NCBI GenBank assembly: GCA_934699585.1
Contig: CAKUWY010000008.1
Coordinates: 62,001-126,000 of the forward strand
Source of the DNA: an uncultured Fibrobacter sp.
GTDB lineage: Bacteria; Fibrobacterota; Fibrobacteria; Fibrobacterales; Fibrobacteraceae
Direction: 5' to 3'
DNA length: 64,000 bases
Made by a program: the position numbers and the translations under genes. Positions 1 through 8,156 of this stretch are shown here, one piece after another. How positions within the stretch are numbered: the stretch's first letter is position 1; each line of letters starts with the position of its first letter. A model generated the notes under the pieces. The model worked only from the letters and a program-made list of their open reading frames with translations, was not told where the DNA came from and did no database searches.

Positions 1-945
1 GGCGCTTGCAATGTTCTTCGAAGAAGCGTTCATGGCGTTTTCCGTCGCGCTGGCTACGGCGCCGAGTTTTTCGTCCAGCTTGGTAGAAATCGAGCCCATT
101 GCTTTTTCAGTTGTACTGGCCACAGCGCCAAGCTTTTCGTCCAATTTCGCAGAAACGGAATTCATGGCGTTGGACACCGCACTTTCCAGAGATTCCACTG
201 TCTTTGCAAGCCCCTGCTGCACAGAGGTGGCCACGGCAGACAGATTCTTCTCCACCGACTGGAACAGACGTTCCAGTTCCGTTTTTTCCATATCCGTTGC
301 AGAAGCGGCAGCGTCTTCGCCCTGCAATTCAAGAGTGAGGCTGTCCAGGCGGGCCAAGAAACGCTCCCGGGCACTGAGCAGCAGGCTACGGCTCGCGTTC
401 AGCACCAAGGCCGCAAAGAGACCGCAAAGGCTGGTCCCGAAAATGCCCTTCATGTTCTGGAACAGCACCTGGATGGTATCAAGAGTCCCCTGGGTCGTAG
501 AGTTGTCGATGGCACCGCCGGCTGTCGCCACAGAATACATAAGGCCAAAGAACGTACCCATCAGGCCGAGCAAAATCACCGTACCGCTGGAACTGCGGGG
601 GGCGGGCAGACCCGTACTGTTAGAAAGGACCTCGTAAGCGATAGGCGAATCAATTCGGATGCCCTTCTCTACCAGATGGCGGGCCATTTCCAGGCGGCGA
701 GCCACCACGCCGTCGCCGCTCACCCTGAAACCCCTGCCGCTTTCGCAGGCGGCAATCTGTTCCTCTTCGGCGCTAATCTTGCGGGCCGCGGCCATGGACA
801 TAAACTGTTCCGCCAGGAACACCACGAAAATGGCGGCCATGATAATCCAGCCGAACAGCGGAGCGCCAAAGTACAAGGCTCCGCAGGCAAGGGCACCAAT
901 GCCCACCAGGGTAAGCAGGAGAATGGAATTGAAAGTGTTCTTCAT
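1..945 (-). CDS. TolQ/ExbB/MotA-like proton channel protein, 3' end outside window
   Basis: The gene begins with ATG at 945 and runs leftward off the window, so only about 315 residues are visible. There are two hydrophobic segments near the N terminus (residues about 7-25 and 30-48). Further on comes the Gly-rich LLGLMGTFFGLMYSV segment, then another membrane segment with FGTSLCGLFAAL. This is the signature order of the MotA/TolQ/ExbB channel family, which couples the proton gradient to envelope work. Downstream is a soluble alpha-helical tail with a near-exact repeat of about 23 residues built on KLDEKLGAVAS. The start overlaps the stop of the upstream gene by 4 bases (ATGA), so the two are probably translationally coupled. 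Any ExbD/TolR partner would lie beyond the left edge. The family call is fairly sure; the specific partner or role is unknown. Confidence 0.75.
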   Translation of the reverse strand, partial: MKNTFNSILLLTLVGIGALACGALYFGAPLFGWIIMAAIFVVFLAEQFMSMAAARKISAEEEQIAACESGRGFRVSGDGVVARRLEMARHLVEKGIRIDSPIAYEVLSNSTGLPAPRSSSGTVILLGLMGTFFGLMYSVATAGGAIDNSTTQGTLDTIQVLFQNMKGIFGTSLCGLFAALVLNASRSLLLSARERFLARLDSLTLELQGEDAAASATDMEKTELERLFQSVEKNLSAVATSVQQGLAKTVESLESAVSNAMNSVSAKLDEKLGAVASTTEKAMGSISTKLDEKLGAVASATENAMNASSKNIASA

Positions 946-1841
946 CGTTCACCTTTTGTTTCAAATAAATTTAACTGACCGCGGTTGAACCCGCGCAAGA
1001 ACAGGGACCACTTGTCGCGGTACCAGTCGATCACCTGGAGGGTAAGGCCCCGGGCGTAATCGCAAAAATCATCGGTAAAGGCCAAAAAACCGTTTTCGTA
1101 GGCGTAATGCGGGTTCCAAAGCCTGCCCACGTTGCGGGCACAGCCTGCCGCCGTGCGGTAATACTTGGGCGCCCCCTTCACATTGAAGGCGGCGGCAAAG
1201 CGTTTTTTTGCCAGGGTGTTCAGGGAACTGCGCAAAGAGGTCACCAGGGCATTCTCTTTTTCACGGAGGCCTTCTTCCAGACAGGGCAAGAGTTTGCTCA
1301 CCGCATCCACAGCACTTTCGCCGTGCCAATACTTGCAAAGTTTTTCCTGCAACTGCATCACGCGACCGTGCATACGCACGAACAAGGGCTCGGCATCGCT
1401 TACCAACAGGTGGATGGTCGCCGAGTAAAAGGCGTTGATATCCTGCTTGTTGTTCTTGACCGCAAGGCACCAGCCGTTCTCGTCGTGGTGCAAAAAGTCC
1501 CCGCCCTCCAAGAGCAGACGCAAAACCTCGTCGGTAGAAAAACGCTGCATCCACTTGGCGCGGAACTCGTCGTAAAGCTTGCTCGCATCGGCCACTATCT
1601 GGGGAAAAGAGGACTCGCAGAGTTTCCAGGCCGTGGCACTATAGCTTATCAGTTCGGAGCTGGAAACCGCCTCTTCCCTATTGTTCAAAAGGGCGTCCAG
1701 GTGCTCGAAAAGCACAATGGACCAGGTCACCATCATGGACTGTGAAAGGGTCGCCACCATGGCAGGGTGATCGGCATGCACCGACAAGTGCATACTTGTC
1801 CCCGTCATCTTGCGAATGGAGCGGCGAAAAGAATCTTCCAC
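942..1841 (-). CDS. Unknown protein in an envelope operon
   Basis: This is a 299-residue protein that I do not recognise. It has no signal peptide, lipobox or clear membrane segment, is mostly helical in appearance, and is rich in Leu, Asp and aromatic residues. It has a few scattered Cys (for example in FCDYARG) but no metal motif. Its stop overlaps the start of the TolQ/ExbB-like gene by 4 bases, and the beta-helix gene ends 10 bases upstream of its start. It therefore sits in the middle of one leftward operon: lipoprotein, beta-helix protein, this gene, channel protein. That context suggests a cytoplasmic or peripheral partner of the channel, which is inference only. Confidence 0.6.
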   Translation of the reverse strand: MEDSFRRSIRKMTGTSMHLSVHADHPAMVATLSQSMMVTWSIVLFEHLDALLNNREEAVSSSELISYSATAWKLCESSFPQIVADASKLYDEFRAKWMQRFSTDEVLRLLLEGGDFLHHDENGWCLAVKNNKQDINAFYSATIHLLVSDAEPLFVRMHGRVMQLQEKLCKYWHGESAVDAVSKLLPCLEEGLREKENALVTSLRSSLNTLAKKRFAAAFNVKGAPKYYRTAAGCARNVGRLWNPHYAYENGFLAFTDDFCDYARGLTLQVIDWYRDKWSLFLRGFNRGQLNLFETKGER

Positions 1842-1851
1842 TGGCTACCCC

Positions 1852-2571
1852 TTAAATTCCCGTTTCAATCCTCTGCCATACGCTACGGCTCACCCGCTTG
1901 CGGCTACCCGCCAGCTCTTCTGATTCCTTGCGCACATCGGATTCCAGATTGCCCTTGATCAGCGCCAAATCACCCTGGAAATCCCCGCCCGCCTCAAGGA
2001 ACAGGCCATAGACATTATTAGAAATCTTGCTGTCCAAGGATATCACCTTGCCGCCACGGACAGAAAGGGCAAAACGGTTCCGGCTGAAATCGCAATGAGA
2101 TAGCACTAGCTCGGGCACGTCATCTACCCACAGGCCGTAGTAGTTATTCACAAAGCGCACATTCTCGAAAACCCCACGGGTGCGGAACACGGAATTACGG
2201 AAGGCGTTTTCTACCATCAGGTTCTTGATTTCAAAAGAACCGTTACCCGAAATGATATGCAGGCCGTTCCAGCTTTCGCTGGAGTCAGCACTTTTGAACA
2301 CGATGGGCTTGGCCTCAGTACCCCGAATATCCACCGGGCCCCGGAGCATCAGCTTGGCGTATTCGCCCATAAGGACCGTGACCCCAGGTTCTACGGCAAA
2401 GGTATCCGAAGAGGAAAGTACCACGCCTTGCTCCAGGATGTAGGGGCTATCCTTTTCCTGCAAAAGGAGCTTGCCGTTTTCCACTTGCGGAAACGGCATC
2501 TCCCCCGCAAGGGCAGCCACAAACGCCCAAAGAAACGGCAGGACTATCTTACTTGGCCTGGTCAATTTCAC
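1852..2571 (-). CDS. Periplasmic right-handed beta-helix protein
   Basis: The protein has 239 residues. Residues 1-22 form a signal peptide (basic start, hydrophobic core, cleavage near ALA-GEM). The remainder has the repeating short-strand pattern of parallel beta-helix proteins: AVEPGVTVLMG, AKPIVFKSADSSESWNGLHI, then SHCDFSRNRFALSV and DSKISNNVYGLFLE rungs. The same segment order occurs in residues about 165-390 of the large outer-membrane protein at 8157-11690, so the two are paralogous over this domain. The gene overlaps the upstream lipoprotein gene by 23 bases. No catalytic motif of a polysaccharide lyase is visible, so a structural or binding role is likelier. Confidence 0.7.
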   Translation of the reverse strand: MKLTRPSKIVLPFLWAFVAALAGEMPFPQVENGKLLLQEKDSPYILEQGVVLSSSDTFAVEPGVTVLMGEYAKLMLRGPVDIRGTEAKPIVFKSADSSESWNGLHIISGNGSFEIKNLMVENAFRNSVFRTRGVFENVRFVNNYYGLWVDDVPELVLSHCDFSRNRFALSVRGGKVISLDSKISNNVYGLFLEAGGDFQGDLALIKGNLESDVRKESEELAGSRKRVSRSVWQRIETGI

Positions 2572-3391
2572 CCCTCAGCTTGATTTTCTGGATAATGTGC
2601 ATGTTGGGCAACAACTGGGCCGCAATCACGTCGTTTACGTCGATGTGTCCCGAAATCTCCAAGTTGCCGGACTGCACCACCCCGTGAGTAATGTCGAATA
2701 GGATAGACCCCGAACCCACGATAAAGCCCTTGCTTTCCATGCGCACGTTGGCAGTGGTGTCCGGAATTTCCTTGTACTTGATGTTCATGCCGATTTTCGC
2801 CATCTGGACACCGTCGTGCACGAACACATCCTCAAGTTTGAAGGCCTTGTAAACAGTTGTCATTGCGCCGTTGCCAGGAATCTCCACGGAACGCTCCCAC
2901 ACGTCACCCAAGTTCACAGGGCTTCCCGGCAGAACGGGCTGGATTTTCATGAACACCTTCATCAGATTCAGTTCCTCGGTCCCCGGTTGCAGGGCCTGAT
3001 CCTCTACGGAGGGATCGCTCATGGAACCATCCCCCATCATCTTGAACTGGAAATGCTGGGACGAAAGGTACTTCTCGATATAGCGGAACTCCTCGACGGA
3101 ACGCTTGTCGCTCTTGTAGTCCACCGTATCAATCTTCATCTCGAAACGGGCGGAACCGTTGTCGAATGCCACCGTCTGGCTCAGGGTGGACTGAGCGTTC
3201 AAGCGGGTCTCCATAGACTCGGAAGATTCGTGAGTGGAATCCTCGGGGGCAAACACATTCAGGCTCGCTTCCAGGGTGAATTTCTGGACCGGAGCGTTCT
3301 GGGTGTTAAAAGCCAAAGAAACGCTATTGCTATCACAAGAACAGAGCCACAGGAGCGCCGTGGACAGGATCGAAAACTTTACGAAATTCAT
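2549..3391 (-). CDS. Predicted lipoprotein, envelope operon
   Basis: This is a 280-residue protein with a lipoprotein signal: MNFVKFSILSTALLWLCSC, with lipobox LCSC at residues 16-19. The next residues, DSNS, include an Asp at +2. The mature part is acidic and beta-rich. Segments such as PGSPVNLGDVWERSVEIP and VQSGNLEISGHI resemble DUF6263-like lipoproteins, in which a test compound or substrate is measured against a threshold; I hold that family link only weakly. It is the first gene of the leftward operon ending in the channel gene at position 1, and it overlaps the next gene by 23 bases. Function unknown. Confidence 0.65.
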   Translation of the reverse strand: MNFVKFSILSTALLWLCSCDSNSVSLAFNTQNAPVQKFTLEASLNVFAPEDSTHESSESMETRLNAQSTLSQTVAFDNGSARFEMKIDTVDYKSDKRSVEEFRYIEKYLSSQHFQFKMMGDGSMSDPSVEDQALQPGTEELNLMKVFMKIQPVLPGSPVNLGDVWERSVEIPGNGAMTTVYKAFKLEDVFVHDGVQMAKIGMNIKYKEIPDTTANVRMESKGFIVGSGSILFDITHGVVQSGNLEISGHIDVNDVIAAQLLPNMHIIQKIKLRGEIDQAK

Positions 3392-3462
3392 ACCTTGAAT
3401 GTAGCAAATAGTTACTAGAAATTTGGGTTTCTAGACGTCTACAGACACATTTATTATCCGAA

Positions 3463-3507
3463 AATTCGTAACTAGAAGCTCAGAACTCATAGCTGAGCCG
3501 AAGGCTC
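3463..3507. repeat. Heptamer array plus mini-hairpin forming the 3' end of tadA
   Basis: Positions 3463-3497 fall into 7-bp units (ATTCGTA, then units of the type AACTCAT/AGCTCAG). The array runs into a perfect 5-bp hairpin GAGCC-GAA-GGCTC at 3495-3507. On the minus strand this is GAGCC-TTC-GGCTC followed by AGCTATGAG, words that recur at other repeat loci in this window. The stop codon of tadA lies inside the array. Confidence 0.6.
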
Positions 3508-4026
3508 CACGCCCTTGTTACCGGAATCACCCTTTTCCAGGCGCATTTTCTGGAAAAAAGCCTTCAAAAGTCCCAGGCATTCGTCGGCAAGCAGGCCCCC
3601 AGACACCTGGACCTCCCGTTTCAGGGCGTTCCCCGAAATCACGTCAACCGTGGTGCCGCAACCGCCGAACCGGGTGTCCGGCGAGCCATAGACCACCCGT
3701 GAAACGCGACTGTTCAAGACGGCACCCGCACACATGGGGCACGGCTCCAGGGTTACATACAAAGTAGCACCATCCAACCGCCAGTTTTCGATTTTCGCCG
3801 AGGCCGTCCCAATAGCCAGAATTTCCGCATGGGCGGTGGAATCTTTCAGCATTTCAACCTGATTGTGTCCCCTGCCTATGACCACACCGTCTTTAACGAC
3901 GACACATCCTATTGGGATTTCCCCTTCGTCAAAGGCCTTTTCCGCCTCCCGAAGGGCCATACGCATGTAGCGTTCGTCGTCTGCCGACACATTTTCAAGC
4001 GAAATATCTTTTACCTCATCCATCAA
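3487..4026 (-). CDS. tadA: tRNA-specific adenosine deaminase
   Basis: TadA converts adenosine 34 to inosine in tRNA-Arg(ACG), using a zinc-activated water. The 179-residue protein has the deaminase signature: HAE at residues 66-68 (zinc ligand His66 and catalytic Glu68) and PCPMCAGA at 95-102 (zinc ligands Cys96 and Cys99). The TLEPCPMCAGA context and RVVYGSPDTRFGGCGT are typical of TadA rather than cytidine or guanine deaminases. The N terminus (about 18 residues) is an extension beyond the usual start, and an internal start is possible. The last residues (VEPSAQL) and the stop codon are encoded by a repeat element. The gene stands alone, with a 64-bp gap to the start of the CorC/ybeY operon. 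Confidence 0.9.
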   Translation of the reverse strand: MMDEVKDISLENVSADDERYMRMALREAEKAFDEGEIPIGCVVVKDGVVIGRGHNQVEMLKDSTAHAEILAIGTASAKIENWRLDGATLYVTLEPCPMCAGAVLNSRVSRVVYGSPDTRFGGCGTTVDVISGNALKREVQVSGGLLADECLGLLKAFFQKMRLEKGDSGNKGVEPSAQL

Positions 4027-4090
4027 TCGGGAATATAGAAAAAGCCCAGCCCAGCTGAGCTCGAATACTAATTCGTTACGCCCCGTCTTA

Positions 4091-5422
4091 TCAGATTTTT
4101 TTTAAGGCCTGGGTCTTGGGACCGGCCTTACCGGGAGGGAGAATCAGCATCACCTTTTCCATGCGGGTGCCGTCCATCTTGAGCACCCTGAAGGTATAGC
4201 CCTGAATCTTGACTTCGGCACCTGGAGACGGGATAATGCCAAGTGTGGCCTGAATGAGGCCCGAAAGGGTCTCCACATGGGAATTCTCAGGCGGTTCCAG
4301 CTCAATTCCCAGCTCGTCGCTCAAGTCCGAAAGGGTCATGAGAGGATCTACGATGTAGCGGCCGTCTTTTAGGCGTTGCACATCTTCGTCTTCATCCATG
4401 TCGTCTTCATCGCGGATTTCGCCCACGATTTCTTCCAGAATGTCTTCCAGCGTCACAAGGCCCGCCGTACCGCCATATTCATCTACAACGATGGCCAGTT
4501 GGTTTCCGGTTTTGCGGAGTTCTGTAAGCAGGTCGTCTATCTTCTTGTGGTAAGGCACGAACACGGGGGGCATCACGATTTTCATGATGTCGAAGGGCTC
4601 ATCCCGGTGTTCGGTGTACCATTCCAAAAAATCCCTGTTGGAAAGGATTCCTACGATGTTATCGACGGTATCCTTATAGACAGGCAAGCGGGAATGGCGT
4701 TCGCTGTTCAACACCTTGACAAGTTCGTCCAGGGGCGTTTCCACGTCGATAGCGCACATATCTACGCGGGGAGTCATGATTTCACGGACCGGGGTCTCCA
4801 CGAAGTCGAAGATGTTAAGAATCATCTGCTGCTCTTCTTTTTCGAGGCCTTCGGCATCGGTCTCCTCGCTGTCGGAAAGGTCCGCCTGCACGGCATCGCG
4901 CCGTTCTTCGGAGAGGAAGCTGAGCTTAGAATCATAGCCCAGACCCTTCAGAATCGCTACAAAAAGAACGTGGCAGATTTTGGCAGGAATCGCAAAAGGT
5001 ATGCGTATGAGCTTGAAGAGCGGAATCAGCACCACTGCCAAGGTATCGGGCTTGAGGGTGCCGAGAAGGTTTGCGCAGAAAACGGTTATGGTATAGATGC
5101 AGATGCAGGCCACTACAAGGTAAGCCAAGAAAGCGAGCATCTTGAATTCGTGCACCCAGTTCCACGGAACCATCTGGAACAGGTAAATGCCCAAAACGCC
5201 ACTCCCCACATTGCAAAAGATGCGGCCGATGGAGATGGTCTCGTTGAAGCCATCATGCTCCACGATGGCGGCCACTTTCTCTTCGCGGCCTTCCCTATCC
5301 TTGGCCTCACGCTTTGCATAGATGCCGCTGAATGCGGTCTTGATCAGTGAAAAAGAAAAAGAGATGAACAGAAAGAGGACCAAAAAAACAATAGCCCACT
5401 GTACCGATGAATCCATCAGCAT
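4091..5422 (-). CDS. CorC/HlyC-type CBS-pair membrane protein
   Basis: This 443-residue protein has an N-terminal membrane domain (hydrophobic stretches at about 8-28, 68-85, 97-120 and 128-158; DUF21/CNNM-like). A tandem CBS pair follows (about 213-335), containing VREIMTPRVDM and the hallmark VVDEYGGTAGLVTLEDILEEI. A C-terminal CorC_HlyC domain (about 360-435) ends the protein. CBS pairs bind adenosine nucleotides, and the family is linked to Mg2+/Co2+ efflux or resistance. The acidic DDMDEDEDV stretch lies between the domains. The start overlaps the end of ybeY, the classic ybeY-ybeX arrangement. An alternative start lies two codons downstream (MDSS). Confidence 0.88.
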   Translation of the reverse strand: MLMDSSVQWAIVFLVLFLFISFSFSLIKTAFSGIYAKREAKDREGREEKVAAIVEHDGFNETISIGRIFCNVGSGVLGIYLFQMVPWNWVHEFKMLAFLAYLVVACICIYTITVFCANLLGTLKPDTLAVVLIPLFKLIRIPFAIPAKICHVLFVAILKGLGYDSKLSFLSEERRDAVQADLSDSEETDAEGLEKEEQQMILNIFDFVETPVREIMTPRVDMCAIDVETPLDELVKVLNSERHSRLPVYKDTVDNIVGILSNRDFLEWYTEHRDEPFDIMKIVMPPVFVPYHKKIDDLLTELRKTGNQLAIVVDEYGGTAGLVTLEDILEEIVGEIRDEDDMDEDEDVQRLKDGRYIVDPLMTLSDLSDELGIELEPPENSHVETLSGLIQATLGIIPSPGAEVKIQGYTFRVLKMDGTRMEKVMLILPPGKAGPKTQALKKI

Positions 5423-5874
5423 TTCTCCTTGTAGGGGTCCAGCCCCAGAAATTCACATTCCCGCTTGCGCATGACCTTGCGGTCGGCCGCCTTGATGTGG
5501 TCGTAGCCCGACAGGTGCAGAAGCCCATGGACAATGATTCGCTTGAGCTCTGCGAAAAAGCTGTTGCCGTATTCGGGGGCTTGGCGCTTGACCTGTTCTT
5601 TGGCGATGTAAATTTCGCCCAAAAGGTCCGGTTCGTGCCATTCATAGGAAAGTACGTCGGTCACCTTGTCTAGCCCGCGGTAGGACTTGTTCATTTCGCG
5701 GACAAAGTCATCGTCACAGAGGACAACATTCACGTTGTTCCCCGTTCCCTCCTGGTCCAGGAGCTGGTGGGCCATCTTGTCGAACTTGTCTTTCCAGGGA
5801 AAAGTCTTGATGCTCCCCTGGCAAAGGAAATCTATCTTGTATTTTCTCTTTTTACTACTGGCAGGGTCAGGCAT
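5416..5874 (-). CDS. ybeY: Endoribonuclease YbeY, rRNA maturation
   Basis: YbeY is a metal-dependent single-strand endoribonuclease involved in 16S rRNA 3' processing and ribosome quality control. The 152-residue protein contains the zinc motif HGLLHLSGYDH at residues 116-126 (His116, His120, His126). It also has the upstream family motif TDVLSYEW at 72-79 and GEIYIA at 86-91. Its ATG shares one base with the stop of the upstream small gene (TAATG). Its own 3' end overlaps the CorC-like gene, so the three genes form one operon. Confidence 0.92.
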   Translation of the reverse strand: MPDPASSKKRKYKIDFLCQGSIKTFPWKDKFDKMAHQLLDQEGTGNNVNVVLCDDDFVREMNKSYRGLDKVTDVLSYEWHEPDLLGEIYIAKEQVKRQAPEYGNSFFAELKRIIVHGLLHLSGYDHIKAADRKVMRKRECEFLGLDPYKEKC

Positions 5875-6164
5875 TAAATGTTATACCATTTCTTAAGATT
5901 TTCAATAATGGCTTCGGCCTGGGCCTTTCCGCTGATATTGAACTTGCTGCGGGCCTTGAAAGCGCCTGCTACCTTCTGGTAACGGCGGATATAGACCTTG
6001 GGCTCGCCAAATTCGCCGGTCTTGGCATTGCGTTCCTGGCAAAGGAACATCATGGTCTGCCAAGCGCCCTTGGAAAGGACAACCTTGTCCAGTTCCTTGA
6101 TGACCTGCTCGCCGGTGTCCGGATCGGTCATTTCTACGGTAGGCTCTTCAAATTCTGCGCTCAT
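5874..6164 (-). CDS. Small conserved-looking unknown protein upstream of ybeY
   Basis: The protein has 96 residues, no signal peptide, and an acidic N terminus (EEPTVEMTDPDTGEQVIKELDKVVLSKG). A basic region follows (VYIRRYQKVAGAFKARSKFNISG), with a helical C terminus ending in NLKKWYNI. I do not recognise a family. It is the first gene of the ybeY-corC operon, with TAATG overlap to ybeY, and has a GAGG ribosome site 6-9 bases before its ATG. The tight coupling supports it being real. A role in translation or RNA is guilt by association only. Confidence 0.65.
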   Translation of the reverse strand: MSAEFEEPTVEMTDPDTGEQVIKELDKVVLSKGAWQTMMFLCQERNAKTGEFGEPKVYIRRYQKVAGAFKARSKFNISGKAQAEAIIENLKKWYNI

Positions 6165-6219
6165 AGGTTCCTCGTGTGATAAGGGTCAATTTTTCGACCA
6201 TAAAAAATACATTTTTATC

Positions 6220-6249
6220 TTGACAAGGCTAAAAATAATATATTTATCT
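6220..6249 (+). promoter_or_regulatory. Candidate sigma70-like promoter for the FecR operon
   Basis: There is a perfect TTGACA at 6220-6225, within the palindrome CTTGACAAG, followed by an A/T-rich spacer. At 18 bp spacing the -10 hexamer would be TTATCT, a poor match; TAATAT at 6254-6259 is an alternative at non-standard spacing. The region lies in the 114-bp gap between two divergent operons. Confidence 0.35.
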
Positions 6250-6278
6250 TGTGTAATATATCCTGAAAGAGGGGCTAT

Positions 6279-8156
6279 ATGTCATTTTCAAGTCGTTTTA
6301 AAATTGTCGCCATAGCACTTATGCTGGCGGTACCTTTTTCTTATGCCGCCAAGAATACCTCGGGCAAGGTCCGTTCCGTCATCGGCGACGTGACCACACA
6401 GAAAAAGTCCGAAGGCAACTGGGTTCCACTCCGCGTAGGGGCAAAGGTCAAAGAAAAAGACGTTATCCGAACCCTGGTAGAATCCCAGGCCATTGTGGCC
6501 CTGCCCGATGGCAGCACCATCTCGGTAGAAGAAAACTCCCTGGTGGAATTCTCCCAACTGGTATCCGAGGACGGGGTCCAGACGGCCATGACCGACATCA
6601 AGAGCGGAAAGGTCCGTTTTGACGTGCAAAAGCAAACCAGCAAGGAAAGTTCCTTCATGTTCAAGACCGGAACCGCCACGGCGGCCATTCGCGGTACTGA
6701 CGGAGCCTTCGGTTTGAGTTCCAAAGGCACACCCATCGCTTCCCTCCGTAATGGTAAGCTTGAACTCACTGTATTCAACCAAAAAGTGGAAATTAAGGGC
6801 GGCGAAACCATCATTACCACCGAAAAAGAAATCATGGTTATGGAACTTTCCTCCTCCGGCGACCTGGAATTCTTAAATGAAATTGATGCCATGCTCAGCG
6901 ATACCTCTATGACCGAAGACAAACTGAAAGCGGCTATCCAGGCAAAGGATATCGAGTACAAGGCAAAACAGACGGCCGCAAAGGATTCCCTCAAGTGCTT
7001 CTTTGAACCCCTCCCCGACACCATCTACACTCCAACCGTAACCATCAAGGGAACCTGCCCTGCCGGTGTGGGCGTCGAACTCAGTGGAGAAAGAATCGAA
7101 TCGACCGGAGAACCGCTACAGTTTACCCCCAACTGGGCACCCAGCGCCTTTGGCGAAAAGAAATTCCCCGTGGTCTGCTACTCCGGTAAGGTAAGCTTTG
7201 ACTGCGCCGGCTTGACGACCCTCTACATGCAACAGCCCGACACGACAGTCTCGGATTCAGGCAAAACCGCAATGAAACCGTTCAGTGTGACAACGGCCTC
7301 GCCTCTTGTTGTTTGTGAGACCGGCTCGGCCGTTATAGAAGGTGAATTTGACCCAGCAGATACGGCAGCAACCCTATTTGTCAAACTTGGCAGCTACACC
7401 TCTCCCAACCTGGTTCCCCTAAGCGCAGAAGGGAAATGGACTCATACGATTACCATCAATGACCAGAAGGGCAACTGGAACGAAAGATACGCTACCGTCG
7501 AATTCAACGGAGCTTCGGGCAATGTTAGTGCACGCATCGACCTCGCTATCGATAAAACCTGCAGCGCCATCAACCTGGGGCGTCCTGCACTCCTGTTCCA
7601 GGGTTCAGACCCCATCCGCTGCGAAGCCCGTGTTTACATTTCGGGCATCAAGGACGACATTGTCATTCTCTCTACCGAAAGAGACCATATACCTCTCAAG
7701 GAAACATATTTTGACAAGAATGCCTTCTCCACCATCAAGCTCAAGCAGGGACTCCATGACTACACTTGGACAGCTCGAGACCAAGCAGGGAACAAATCTG
7801 AAATTAGAAAGAAACTTGGATGCTTCTCAAGTAATGGCGCTGCCATTCATGTTCGTCACGGCAATAGGGAACGTTTGCGCGTGCCTCCACCACCCAATGG
7901 GGTCTCCAAAGAACTGGCAAAGGACCTGCGTTTCGAAGTTGCAGGAATTCAGCGAGACCCCAATCAAATCAAGAGCGTTTCTATCAAGAGAAACGGCGTG
8001 GAAATTCGGAAATATGAAGGCGAACTGAGTATCGACGATACCAAGTTCAATGAGCGCGTAGAACTCGAATACGGCAAGATAACCACATTCGATATCGAGG
8101 TCGTGCTAAAAGACGGCAGAAATCTTACAGCCAAAAAGGTTTACGAGGTACGCTAA
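6279..8156 (+). CDS. Periplasmic FecR-domain protein
   Basis: This 625-residue protein has a signal peptide (residues 1-23, ending SYA). A FecR-type domain follows at about 28-165: GKVRSVIGDVTTQKK, VKEKDVIRTLVESQAIVALP, then the hallmark TGTATAAIRGTDGAFG. FecR domains usually sense or scaffold in the periplasm. The rest (about 230-625) is Cys-containing, beta-rich and Ig-like, for example TIKGTCPAGVGVELSGE and YTWTARDQAGNKSEIRKKLG. GAGGGG precedes the ATG by 5 bases. The stop is followed immediately by the ATG of the giant beta-helix/barrel gene, so the two products probably act together at the envelope. No sigma or anti-sigma gene is adjacent, which argues against a classic FecIR system. Confidence 0.8.
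   Translation: MSFSSRFKIVAIALMLAVPFSYAAKNTSGKVRSVIGDVTTQKKSEGNWVPLRVGAKVKEKDVIRTLVESQAIVALPDGSTISVEENSLVEFSQLVSEDGVQTAMTDIKSGKVRFDVQKQTSKESSFMFKTGTATAAIRGTDGAFGLSSKGTPIASLRNGKLELTVFNQKVEIKGGETIITTEKEIMVMELSSSGDLEFLNEIDAMLSDTSMTEDKLKAAIQAKDIEYKAKQTAAKDSLKCFFEPLPDTIYTPTVTIKGTCPAGVGVELSGERIESTGEPLQFTPNWAPSAFGEKKFPVVCYSGKVSFDCAGLTTLYMQQPDTTVSDSGKTAMKPFSVTTASPLVVCETGSAVIEGEFDPADTAATLFVKLGSYTSPNLVPLSAEGKWTHTITINDQKGNWNERYATVEFNGASGNVSARIDLAIDKTCSAINLGRPALLFQGSDPIRCEARVYISGIKDDIVILSTERDHIPLKETYFDKNAFSTIKLKQGLHDYTWTARDQAGNKSEIRKKLGCFSSNGAAIHVRHGNRERLRVPPPPNGVSKELAKDLRFEVAGIQRDPNQIKSVSIKRNGVEIRKYEGELSIDDTKFNERVELEYGKITTFDIEVVLKDGRNLTAKKVYEVR

Noticed and set aside
6279..8156. Classic FecIR signalling system at the FecR-domain gene
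   Set aside because: No ECF sigma gene is adjacent and the protein has a signal peptide with no N-terminal cytoplasmic anti-sigma region.
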